Shown here: one piece after another, positions 14,648 to 22,714 of the stretch | How positions within the stretch are numbered: position 1 is the stretch's first letter | How the letters are laid out: each line of letters starts with the position of its first letter | Assembly (NCBI GenBank): GCA_016756855.1 | Contig: JAESPD010000008.1 | Coordinates: 1-64,000 of the forward strand | Direction: 5' to 3' | DNA: 64,000 bases | Source of the DNA: a gamma proteobacterium endosymbiont of Lamellibrachia anaximandri | GTDB lineage: Bacteria; Pseudomonadota; Gammaproteobacteria; Chromatiales; Chromatiaceae | Position numbers and translations under genes: made by a program | Notes under the pieces: generated by a model | What the model was told of the DNA's origin: nothing | Database searches by the model: none | The model's input: only the letters and a program-made list of their open reading frames with translations

Positions 14648-17476
14648 ATGGCCCCAAATCAAAACCCGGAACAGATAGCACGAGACAATATTGACGACTT
14701 GCTCAAGGCGTCAGGCTGGAGCGTCCAGGACAAAAAGAAGATCGACTTCAGCGATGGCAAGGGTCAGGCAGTCAGGGAGTATCAGACCGATGCAGGCCCA
14801 GCAGATTATGTGCTGTTCGTAGACAAGAAAGCAGTCGGCGTCATTGAGGCCAAGCGGAAAAGCAAAGGCGAAAACATTACTACTGTTGAAGACCAGACAG
14901 AAGGCTACGCTAGCGCCAAGCTCAAATGGGTCAGCAACAAAGAGCCACTGCCGTTCCTCTATGAGAGTACCGGTGTCACCACCCGCTTCACCGATGGCCG
15001 AGATCCCAAACCCCGTTCCAGAGAGGTATTCACCTTTCATCGACCTGAAACCCTTAAAGAGTGGCTGGAACAGGGCGACAGCCTGAGAACACGTCTGAAT
15101 AACATTCCGTTGCTCAATCCATCCAAACTCCCGGCCAAGGAGCTTGGCCTGCGTGACTGTCAGGAAACGGCAATCACCAACCTGGAAGACTCCTTCAAAC
15201 TGGACAAGCCCAGAGCCCTGATCCAGATGGCCACGGGTGCCGGTAAGACCTATACCGCCATCACCGCCATGTACCGGATTCTCAAGCACGCCAAGGGCAA
15301 GCGCATTCTGTTTCTGGTGGACACCAGGAACCTGGGCGAACAGGCCGAGCAGGAGATGCTCTCCTTCACCCCCAGTGATGACAACCGCAAGTTCACTGAG
15401 CTCTATGCGGTACAGCGACTAAAAAGCTCCAGTGTTCCCAAAGATACCCAAGTTTGTATCAGCACCATTCAACGCATGTATTTCATCCTCAAGGGTGAAG
15501 AGCTGGATGATACTCTGGAAGAGCGCAATCCTGCAGAACAACTCACCAAGCCGAAAGAGCCGGTGCCCGTCGCCTACAACACCAAGGTGCCGATAGAGTT
15601 CTTCGACTTCATCTTCATCGATGAGTGCCACCGCTCCATCTACAACCTGTGGCAACAGGTATTGGATTACTTCGATGCCTATCTGATTGGCTTGACGGCT
15701 ACGCCGGATAACCGCACCTACGGCTTCTTCAAACAGAACGTGGTCAGCGACTACAGCCACGAAAAGGCCGTGGCCGATGGCGTCAATGTGGGCAATGAGA
15801 TCTACACCATCGATACCCAGATCACTAAACAGGGGGCAGAACTCAAAGCAAAACAGCAGATAGAGCGGCGCGAGAAGCAGACTCGTAAAAAGCGTTGGGA
15901 AGAGCAGGACGAAGACGAGACCTATTCAGCCAAGCAGTTGGATAAGGACATCGTCAATCCCAGTCAGATCAGAACGGTGATCCAGACCTTCAGAAACAGC
16001 CTTGGTGACATCTTCCCTGGCCGCGAAGAAGCCCCCAAGACACTGATCTTTGCCAAAACAGATAGCCATGCCGACGACATCATCCAGACAGTGCGGGAAG
16101 AGTTTGGCGAAGGTAATGCCTTCTGCAAAAAGGTCACCTACAAGGCGGCACAGGATAAGAAAGATAAGGACGGAAATCTGATACAGGAAGGGGAAGATCC
16201 TAAATCGGTCCTCTCTCAGTTCCGCAACGACTATAACCCAAGAATCGCGGTAACAGTGGACATGATCGCCACCGGCACCGATGTAAAACCCCTGGAGTGC
16301 CTGCTCTTTATGCGTGACGTAAAGAGCAAAAACTACTTCGAACAGATGAAAGGCCGGGGCACCCGTACCCTGGAGCATGACGATCTAAAAAAGGTTACAC
16401 CTTCAGCCAATAGCGCCAAGACACATTACGTAATAGTCGATGCCATTGGTGTCACCAAATCCCTCAAGACTGCCAGCCAGCCCCTCATCACCAAGCCCTC
16501 AGTGCCGCTGAAAGACTTGGCAATGGGCGTAATGATGGGAACCAGCGATACCGATACCGTCAGTTCCCTGGCAGGCCGTCTGGCACGCTTGAACAAGCAA
16601 CTGGATGCCGATGAGCAGGCCCGAATCAAAAAGGCGGCTAAGGGTGTGGAACTGACTCATATCGTCAATGGCCTGTTCGATGCCATCGATGCCGATAGGG
16701 TTGAAGTGAAGGCTTTGGAGTTGGCGCAGCAGCCCAAGGGTACAGACCCAGGTGATGACAAGCGCAAAGAGGCTCAGGCGGAGCTGGTGAGTCAGGCTAC
16801 CAATGTCTTCAATGGCGATCTGATAGACCTGATCGACGCCATCAGAAGAGACAAGGAACAGAAGATCGACCACGACAATATCGATGAAGTGATCCGCGCC
16901 GAGTGGGGAAAAGACTCCATAGAGAACGCCAAGAAGCTGGTCGATGACTTTGCCGACTATATCCGGCAACACAAGAATGAGATCGATGCCCTGGAGATCT
17001 TCTACGATCAGCCACATCGTAGAAGAGAGATCACCTACGACATGATCAGAGATGTGATGGACAAACTCAAGGCAGACAAGCCCGCACTGGCTCCTATCAG
17101 AGTCTGGAATGCCTACAGTCAATTGGATGACTACAAAGGCAAGCAGCCCATTAACGAACTGACAGCACTGGTGGCCCTGATTCGCCGTGTCTGTGAAATC
17201 GACAAGACCCTATCCACCTACGACGCCACAGTACGCCGAAACTTCCAGAACTGGGTGATGAAACACCATGCCGGAGCAGGGGAGAAGTTCAACGAGGATC
17301 AGATGCAGTGGCTACAGATGATCCGTGACCACATCATCAGCTCATTCCACTTTGAGCGTGATGATCTGGAAATGGCCCCATTCGATAGCCAGGGTGGACT
17401 GGGGAAAATGGTTCAGCTGTTTGGGGCTGATATGGATGGATTGATTAACGAAATGAATGAAGAGTTAGCAGCGTAA
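14648..17476 (+). CDS. hsdR: Type I restriction enzyme R (motor/nuclease) subunit
   Basis: A 942-residue HsdR. The PD-(D/E)xK nuclease appears near the N-terminus as PADYVLFV (Asp53) and VIEAKRK (Glu67, Lys69). The SF2 helicase motor follows: Walker A MATGAGKT near 194-201, DECH at 325-328, LTATP near 349, and a later motif TVDMIATGTDV with QMKGRGTR. The C-terminal region (ERDDLEMAPF onward, 40 residues) is duplicated downstream at 18140-18262. The next gene is a RAYT transposase and not hsdM or hsdS. The frame is intact, so restriction may still function. It needs the HsdM and HsdS subunits encoded further downstream. Confidence 0.96.
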   Translation: MAPNQNPEQIARDNIDDLLKASGWSVQDKKKIDFSDGKGQAVREYQTDAGPADYVLFVDKKAVGVIEAKRKSKGENITTVEDQTEGYASAKLKWVSNKEPLPFLYESTGVTTRFTDGRDPKPRSREVFTFHRPETLKEWLEQGDSLRTRLNNIPLLNPSKLPAKELGLRDCQETAITNLEDSFKLDKPRALIQMATGAGKTYTAITAMYRILKHAKGKRILFLVDTRNLGEQAEQEMLSFTPSDDNRKFTELYAVQRLKSSSVPKDTQVCISTIQRMYFILKGEELDDTLEERNPAEQLTKPKEPVPVAYNTKVPIEFFDFIFIDECHRSIYNLWQQVLDYFDAYLIGLTATPDNRTYGFFKQNVVSDYSHEKAVADGVNVGNEIYTIDTQITKQGAELKAKQQIERREKQTRKKRWEEQDEDETYSAKQLDKDIVNPSQIRTVIQTFRNSLGDIFPGREEAPKTLIFAKTDSHADDIIQTVREEFGEGNAFCKKVTYKAAQDKKDKDGNLIQEGEDPKSVLSQFRNDYNPRIAVTVDMIATGTDVKPLECLLFMRDVKSKNYFEQMKGRGTRTLEHDDLKKVTPSANSAKTHYVIVDAIGVTKSLKTASQPLITKPSVPLKDLAMGVMMGTSDTDTVSSLAGRLARLNKQLDADEQARIKKAAKGVELTHIVNGLFDAIDADRVEVKALELAQQPKGTDPGDDKRKEAQAELVSQATNVFNGDLIDLIDAIRRDKEQKIDHDNIDEVIRAEWGKDSIENAKKLVDDFADYIRQHKNEIDALEIFYDQPHRRREITYDMIRDVMDKLKADKPALAPIRVWNAYSQLDDYKGKQPINELTALVALIRRVCEIDKTLSTYDATVRRNFQNWVMKHHAGAGEKFNEDQMQWLQMIRDHIISSFHFERDDLEMAPFDSQGGLGKMVQLFGADMDGLINEMNEELAA

Positions 17477-17485
17477 TGGAAGAAG

Positions 17486-17514
17486 GTAGGGTGGATAAGC
17501 GCAGCGCATCCACC
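17486..17514 (+). repeat. REP hairpin 5' of the RAYT gene
   Basis: GTAG-headed REP: GTAGGG, then stem TGGAT / ATCCA around AAGCGCAGCGC. It has the same sequence and orientation as the left half of the REPIN at 18056-18132. The GTAG tetranucleotide 5' of the palindrome is the feature that RAYT proteins recognise. Confidence 0.85.
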
Positions 17515-17525
17515 AATAATCAGCA

Positions 17526-18041
17526 ATGAGCAACTATCGACGTGCCAATATCAAAGGAGCAACCTACTTCTTCACTGTGGTAACCAAAAACCGTAAACCC
17601 TGGTTTGAAACTGAAAAAAACATCAGCATCCTGCGGAAAGCATTCCGGGTAACCATGAACGAAAAGCCATTTAAGCTGGAAGCAGCAGTCATCCTGCCCG
17701 ACCACCTGCACTGCATCTGGCAACTGCCTGAGGATGACCATGACTTTTCCGGACGCTGGCGGGAGATAAAAAAGCGGGTTTCACGTTATTTGGATACCCG
17801 CACCAACGCCTGCGGGGAGCGCCCGGTATGGCAACGGCGTTTTTGGGAACACCGGATACGTGACGAGCGGGATTGGCGTAACCACATGGATTACATCCAT
17901 TACAACCCGGTAAAGCACCGGTTGGTAGAAAGGGTATGCGATTGGCCATGGTCATCTTTCCATCAGGCTGTTGCCAAAGGGTGGTATGAGCCGGATTGGG
18001 GGAATAGCATCCCCCAGCACGTTCTCAATATGGAACACTAA
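17526..18041 (+). CDS. REP-associated tyrosine transposase (RAYT, Y1/HUH family)
   Basis: A 171-residue single-domain transposase of the IS200/IS605-related RAYT group. Visible motifs: the N-terminal YRRANIKGATYFFTVVT; the HUH-type metal site in LPDHLHCIWQLPE near residues 58-70 (His-x-His); WQRRFWEHRIRDERDW; and HMDYIHYNPVKHRLV with the region carrying the catalytic Tyr, followed by WPWSSFHQAV. RAYTs act on REP hairpins carrying a 5' GTAG, and such elements flank the gene on both sides. Its stop codon overlaps the ATG of the following hsdR-tail frame (TAATG). The frame is intact. RAYTs are usually domesticated single-copy genes. Confidence 0.94.
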   Translation: MSNYRRANIKGATYFFTVVTKNRKPWFETEKNISILRKAFRVTMNEKPFKLEAAVILPDHLHCIWQLPEDDHDFSGRWREIKKRVSRYLDTRTNACGERPVWQRRFWEHRIRDERDWRNHMDYIHYNPVKHRLVERVCDWPWSSFHQAVAKGWYEPDWGNSIPQHVLNMEH

Positions 18042-18262
18042 TGAACAAACCAAACGTAGGGTGGATAAGCGCAGCGCATCCACCAAATCATGTATGGAAT
18101 CCGCGTGGATGCGCTGCGCTTATCCACCCTACCTGTATTGAACGTGATGATCTGGAAATGGCCCCATTCGATAGCCAGGGTGGACTGGGGAAAATGTATC
18201 AGCTGTTTGGGGCGGATATGGACAGTTTGATTGAAGAAATGAATGAAGAGTTAGCAGCTTGA
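18041..18262 (+). pseudogene. Orphan C-terminal fragment of hsdR fused to REP-encoded residues
   Basis: A 73-codon frame whose ATG overlaps the RAYT stop codon. The first 33 codons read through the REPIN (for example NVGWISAAHPP). The last 40 codons encode the C-terminus of HsdR, differing from the real hsdR tail at only 3 positions (V to Y, G to S, N to E). The stop TGA overlaps the TTG start of hsdS. The tight overlap with hsdS suggests that this copy is the original hsdR 3' end and that the copy now on hsdR was added when the cassette came in. A function for the short protein is unlikely, but its translation probably keeps hsdS coupled. Confidence 0.85.
18056..18132. repeat. REPIN: inverted pair of REP elements
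   Basis: Two REP units face each other: GTAGGGTGGATAAGCGCAGC at 18056-18075 onward to 18084, and the complementary unit at 18105-18132 ending in ACCCTAC. A 20-base spacer lies between. This paired arrangement is the typical mobile form of REP sequences. Confidence 0.88.
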
Positions 18263-20046
18263 GCAGTATAGATACAGGACTCCACTATCCAATTGACTTA
18301 GAGAGCCTTCCTCAGAGCTGGGCTTGCGATCTAGTTGGTAGAGTTTGCGATGTCGTCCAATCGGGTTTTGCCTGTGGGAAGCACAGTGATAACGATATTG
18401 GTATTACCCATTTAAGGCCCATGAATGTAAGCCGTGACGGGACTATAGATTTAGCTATTAAGAAGTTTGTGCCTGCATCACATGATGATAGAAGGCTGAA
18501 TAAAGGTGATGTTCTATTCAACAACACGAATAGTCCAGAGTTGATTGGAAAAACTGCTTATGTCACTAAAGAAGCAGATGGATTAGCATTTTCTAACCAT
18601 ATGACAAGAGTCGATTTCAATAGATTAATCGATGCTAAGTACGGTGCTTATCAGTTGCATTATTTGTGGATGGCCAGATATTACATGCACAAATGTGTTA
18701 AGCATGTAAATCAGGCAAGCATTTCTTCCCGTGATTTTTCCAAATCCATTCCGTTTGTTGTTCCACCAACCAATGAACAACACCGCATAGTCGCCAAAAT
18801 CGAAGAACTCTTCTCCGAGCTGGATAAAGGCATCGATAGCCTGAAGACAGCTCGTGAACAACTCAAAGTCTACCGTCAGGCACTGCTCAAACACGCCTTT
18901 GAAGGCAAACTCACTGAACAATGGCGCGCCGAACAGGGATGTTCAAGTGCCGCGAGAGGACAGGAGTCCGAAGCGGCTAAAGACAACGCCGACACCGCAC
19001 AGGGAGGTGCAAGTGTCGCGGGAGGGCAGGAGCCCGGAGCGACCAAGCTGGAAACAGCTGATGACGTGCAGGGAAGCACTAATGCCGCGGGCGCAGGAAG
19101 CGCAGGAGCGGCCAAGTTACTGGAACGCATCAAGCAAGAGCGTGAAGCCCGCTACCAGCAACAACTGGAAGAGTGGAAGGCTGCGGTTAAGCAGTGGGAG
19201 GCTGATGGGAAGGAAGCGAAGAAGCCGAGCAAGCCTCAGAAGCACAAAACTGTGGATGGCATTAGCTCGGAAGAATACTCTAGATTACCCGGCGTACCTA
19301 AAGAGTGGGGGTACATCCGATTCGGAGAAGTCATAGACACCATTGATGCGGGAAAGAGCTTTAAATGTGACGAAAGAGAGCCACTAGACTCAGAAGTCGG
19401 TGTGGCTAAGGTAAGCGCCGTCACTTGGGGTGAATATGATCAGTCTGAAAGCAAAACCTGTTTGGATCCCGAAAAGGTTGTAAGCGAATATTTTATTCGT
19501 GAAGGCGACTTTATTATGAGTAGGGCAAATACGATTGAGCTGGTTGGTGCGGCTGTGATTGTTCGACATGTATCTAAGTCTGTCATGCTAAGTGACAAGA
19601 CTTTGAGGATTTCAATGGATAATTCCCTAAAACCATTTGCTCTCCATTACCTAAGAAGCAGAACTGGTAGAAAAGAGATCATGTCTCGATCCACAGGTAA
19701 TCAGGAGTCGATGCGTAATATTGGTCAAGACAGAATTAGATCAATCTGTCTTCCCATCTGCTCAGAGATCGAGATAGGAAAGATCATAGATCTGCTAGAT
19801 GAAAAGCTATCAGTGGTTGATGAGCAGATTCAAAATATAGACGCTTCATTGTCAAAGTCAGAAACCCTCCGCCAATCCATCCTGAAAAAAGCCTTCTCCG
19901 GCCAGTTAGTCCCTCAAGACCCTGATGACGAACCAGCCACTATCCTATTAGAACGCATAGCCAAAGAAAAAGAAGAAGCCGCAGCCAAGGCCAAAAAGGC
20001 CAAGGCAGCGAAGAAGAAAACAGCCAAGGAGAAGAAGGCGTTATGA
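18259..20046 (+). CDS. hsdS: Type I restriction-modification specificity (S) subunit
   Basis: A 595-residue HsdS with two target-recognition domains. The first half ends with the conserved helix around PPTNEQHRIVAKIEELFSEL and LKHAFEGKLTEQWRA. The second half has the matching LRQSILKKAFSGQLVPQDP. Between them is a long low-complexity linker (about residues 227-330) with three imperfect Ala/Gly/Glu repeats and a charged coiled coil (KQEREARYQQQLEEW). The C-terminus is Lys/Ala-rich. The start is TTG at 18259, overlapping the TGA of the hsdR fragment. The recognition domains are more AT-rich than the flanking sequence, as usual for exchanged specificity modules. HsdS fixes the DNA sequence methylated and cut by the complex. 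Confidence 0.94.
   Translation: MSSIDTGLHYPIDLESLPQSWACDLVGRVCDVVQSGFACGKHSDNDIGITHLRPMNVSRDGTIDLAIKKFVPASHDDRRLNKGDVLFNNTNSPELIGKTAYVTKEADGLAFSNHMTRVDFNRLIDAKYGAYQLHYLWMARYYMHKCVKHVNQASISSRDFSKSIPFVVPPTNEQHRIVAKIEELFSELDKGIDSLKTAREQLKVYRQALLKHAFEGKLTEQWRAEQGCSSAARGQESEAAKDNADTAQGGASVAGGQEPGATKLETADDVQGSTNAAGAGSAGAAKLLERIKQEREARYQQQLEEWKAAVKQWEADGKEAKKPSKPQKHKTVDGISSEEYSRLPGVPKEWGYIRFGEVIDTIDAGKSFKCDEREPLDSEVGVAKVSAVTWGEYDQSESKTCLDPEKVVSEYFIREGDFIMSRANTIELVGAAVIVRHVSKSVMLSDKTLRISMDNSLKPFALHYLRSRTGRKEIMSRSTGNQESMRNIGQDRIRSICLPICSEIEIGKIIDLLDEKLSVVDEQIQNIDASLSKSETLRQSILKKAFSGQLVPQDPDDEPATILLERIAKEKEEAAAKAKKAKAAKKKTAKEKKAL
18937..19116 (+). repeat. Imperfect tandem repeat in the hsdS linker
   Basis: Three in-frame units start with GGA at 18937, 19003 and 19072, of 66, 69 and about 45 bases. 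Each encodes a variant of G-x-S-x-A-x-G-Q-E-x-x-A. The repeat is in the spacer between the two recognition domains, where changes in repeat number alter the distance between half-sites in some type I systems. Confidence 0.7.
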
Positions 20047-21098
20047 CCCGCCAAAAACAACAGAAGCCTGCCAAAATAGAAGCATCCATCGTCCGCTCGT
20101 CAGCTGCTGAATACCTGACCTTTATCGCCGCTAGTGGCGAAGGCGGTGTGGAAGCGGTTTATTCTGATGAAGACATCTGGCTGAGTCAGAAAATGATGGC
20201 CACGCTTTATGATGTCGATGTCAGAACGATCAATTATCACCTGAAAAAGATATTTGGTGACAGCGAGTTACAGGAAGATTCAGTTATCCGGGATTTTCGG
20301 ATAACTGCCGCTGATGGCAAAAACTACAGCACCAAACACTATAATATCTCAGCCATTATTGCCGTTGGTTACAAGGTCAACTCGGAACGCGCCGTACAGT
20401 TTCGCAGGTGGGCGACCACCATCATCAAGGAATACACCATCAAGGCGTACGTGATGGATGATGAACGTATAATAAGCGGTGGTTCCATCCTGACGGATCA
20501 ATATTTTGAAGAACAGCTGGAGCGTATTCGAGAGATCCGTCTTTCGGAGCGAAAGTTCTATCAGAAGATTACCGATATTTACGCCACCTCCATTGATTAC
20601 GACGTGACCGCCAAGGCAACAAAACGTTTTTTCGCTACCGTTCAAAACAAGCTGCATTGGGCCATTCATGGTCAGACAGCGGCGGAGGTTGTTTATGATC
20701 GGGTTGATGCAGAAAAGCAGAATATGGGTTTGACGACCTGGAAGGATGCGCCTAAAGGAAAAATTCAAAAGTTTGATGTTGTTATTGCCAAGAACTATTT
20801 GACCGAACATGAGATGGCTCAACTAACACGTTTGGTCGCTGCCTATCTTGATGTAGCTGAAGATATGGCGCTGCGTAAGATGCCCATGACCATGCAGGAT
20901 TGGGAGACCCGCCTGAATCGCTTTATTGCTGCTACTGACCGGGAAATCTTGCAAGACGCCGGCAAGGTCACCGCTGAAATTGCCAAAGCACACGCAGAAA
21001 GCGAGTTTGAGAAATACCGCATCGTTCAGGATCGCTTGTTCGAATCTGACTTTGATCGCTTGCTAAAGCAGGCTAATGAACTGGAAAAGAAAAAATGA
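20043..21098 (+). CDS. rhuM: RhuM family protein
   Basis: A 351-residue protein of the RhuM family, named after a Salmonella pathogenicity-island gene of unclear function. The N-terminal half contains the family core: YSDEDIWLSQKMMATLYDVD, followed by INYHLKKIF and STKHYNISAIIAVGYKVNSE. It continues with AVQFRRWATTIIKEYTIKAYV and the DQYFEEQLERIREIRLSERKF helix. The C-terminal part is helical with ITDIYATSIDYD. It overlaps hsdS by 4 bases (ATGA) and hsdM by 4 bases, so it is a full member of the restriction operon. RhuM genes are often seen inside type I loci; a role in DNA binding or regulation is inference. Confidence 0.88.
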   Translation: MTRQKQQKPAKIEASIVRSSAAEYLTFIAASGEGGVEAVYSDEDIWLSQKMMATLYDVDVRTINYHLKKIFGDSELQEDSVIRDFRITAADGKNYSTKHYNISAIIAVGYKVNSERAVQFRRWATTIIKEYTIKAYVMDDERIISGGSILTDQYFEEQLERIREIRLSERKFYQKITDIYATSIDYDVTAKATKRFFATVQNKLHWAIHGQTAAEVVYDRVDAEKQNMGLTTWKDAPKGKIQKFDVVIAKNYLTEHEMAQLTRLVAAYLDVAEDMALRKMPMTMQDWETRLNRFIAATDREILQDAGKVTAEIAKAHAESEFEKYRIVQDRLFESDFDRLLKQANELEKKK

Positions 21099-22585
21099 AC
21101 GCCGATACCATCGTCTCCAAAGTCTGGAGTTTCTGTACCACCCTCAGAGATGACGGTGTTGGCTATGGTGACTACCTGGAGCAGCTAGCCTATCTCATCT
21201 TCTTGAAGATGGCGGATGAATACAGTAAGCCACCCTATAACAGGGATGTCGGTATTCCAGAGGAGTTCAACTGGAACAGCCTGCGCACCAAAAAGGGTGC
21301 AGAGCTGGAAGGTCACTACATTACCCTGCTAAGGGAGCTGGCCAACAAGAAGGGTATGCTCGGCCAGATCTTCACCAAGGCGCAGAACAAGATCCAGGAC
21401 CCGGCCAAGCTCTCCCGCCTGGTAGACATGGTCAATGACACCGATTGGGTGATGCTCGATGCCGATACCAAGGGCACCATCTACGAAGGGCTACTGGAGA
21501 AGAATGCTGAAGACACCAAATCCGGTGCCGGTCAGTACTTTACCCCCCGGTCACTGATCAAGGCTCTGGTCGCCTGTATGCGTCCAGAGCCGATGCAGAC
21601 AATTGCAGATCCAGCCTGTGGTACCGGTGGCTTCTTCCTCTCTGCTTATGATTACCTGACGGACGAGGATAATTACAAGCTCGATAGGAAACAGAAAGCC
21701 TTCCTCAAGCACGAAACCTTTAGCGGCAACGAGATCGTCTCCAACACCCGTCGTATGTGCCTGATGAATATGTTTCTCCACAACATCGGAGAGATCGATG
21801 GCGAAGGAGCCATAAGCTCCAACGATTCTCTAATCGCCCCGCCTGCGCATACCGTGGATATAATCCTCGCCAATCCACCCTTCGGTAAAAAGAGCAGCAT
21901 GACATTTACCAATGAACAGGGCGAGCAGGAGAGAGACGACCTCACCTACAATCGCCAGGACTTCTGGGCCACCACATCAAACAAACAGATCAACTTCGTT
22001 CAGCACATCCGCACCATGTTGAAAACCACAGGCCGTGCCGCTGTAGTCGTCCCCGATAATGTCTTATTTGAAGGTGGAGCAGGCGAAACTGTCAGAAAGA
22101 AGCTAATGGAGACCACAGAACTCCACACTATACTGAGACTACCTACCGGCATCTTCTACGCCAATGGCGTCAAAGCGAACGTGTTGTTCTTCGACAACCG
22201 TCCCGCGCAAAAAAATCCCTGGACCAAAGCCGTATGGATATACGACTACAGAACCAATATCCACCACACCCTCAAAAAGAAACCCATGCGGTTAGAGCAC
22301 CTGCAAGAGTTCATCAAATGCTTTAATCCAGAAAACCGTCATAAACGAAAAGCGACCTGGACTGAAAAACGCAACCCGGAAGGCCGTTGGCGCAAATACA
22401 ACTACAAGGAGATAGTAGCCAGAGATAAAACCAGCCTCGATATCTTCTGGCTAAAGGACAAGTCACTAGCGGATCTGGATAACCTGCCTGATCCTGAAGA
22501 TCTGGCAGTTGAGATTATTGAGAATATTGAAGCTGGACTGAATAGCTTTAGAGAAATAGCAGCTACACTACAGACCGACTTGTGA
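21095..22585 (+). CDS. hsdM: Type I restriction-modification DNA methyltransferase (M) subunit
   Basis: A 496-residue N6-adenine methyltransferase. The N-terminal domain (MADEYSKPPYN region) precedes the SAM-binding motif ADPACGTGGFF near residue 170 and the catalytic NPPFGKKSS near 255. FTPRSLIKALVA, just before the SAM motif, is typical of HsdM. With HsdS it methylates the recognition sequence; with HsdR it restricts unmodified DNA. It is last in the operon and overlaps rhuM by ATGA. The order R-S-rhuM-M differs from the usual R-M-S or M-S-R orders. Confidence 0.96.
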   Translation: MNADTIVSKVWSFCTTLRDDGVGYGDYLEQLAYLIFLKMADEYSKPPYNRDVGIPEEFNWNSLRTKKGAELEGHYITLLRELANKKGMLGQIFTKAQNKIQDPAKLSRLVDMVNDTDWVMLDADTKGTIYEGLLEKNAEDTKSGAGQYFTPRSLIKALVACMRPEPMQTIADPACGTGGFFLSAYDYLTDEDNYKLDRKQKAFLKHETFSGNEIVSNTRRMCLMNMFLHNIGEIDGEGAISSNDSLIAPPAHTVDIILANPPFGKKSSMTFTNEQGEQERDDLTYNRQDFWATTSNKQINFVQHIRTMLKTTGRAAVVVPDNVLFEGGAGETVRKKLMETTELHTILRLPTGIFYANGVKANVLFFDNRPAQKNPWTKAVWIYDYRTNIHHTLKKKPMRLEHLQEFIKCFNPENRHKRKATWTEKRNPEGRWRKYNYKEIVARDKTSLDIFWLKDKSLADLDNLPDPEDLAVEIIENIEAGLNSFREIAATLQTDL

Positions 22586-22714
22586 TATTACTCATAGTCA
22601 AAAATACGATTATAAAGATGGTAGAGCGCTGATTACTGCCTATTTCAGAACGGTTTTAGGGCCTGCACACATTCGGGCTAAATTAATGGCGCTTTTTCCT
22701 TTGATAATCCACTT

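Larger units (their letters stand above)
17486..18132 (+). mobile_element. RAYT-REP cassette inserted in the hsd operon
   Basis: A REP-associated tyrosine transposase gene is bounded on its left by one REP hairpin (17486-17514) and on its right by a head-to-head REP pair (REPIN, 18056-18132). All three share the head GTAGGGTGGATAAGCGCAGCG or its complement. The cassette lies between hsdR and hsdS and is framed by the two 123-bp copies of the hsdR 3' end (17354-17476 and 18140-18262). Limits beyond the REP elements are inferred. Confidence 0.85.
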
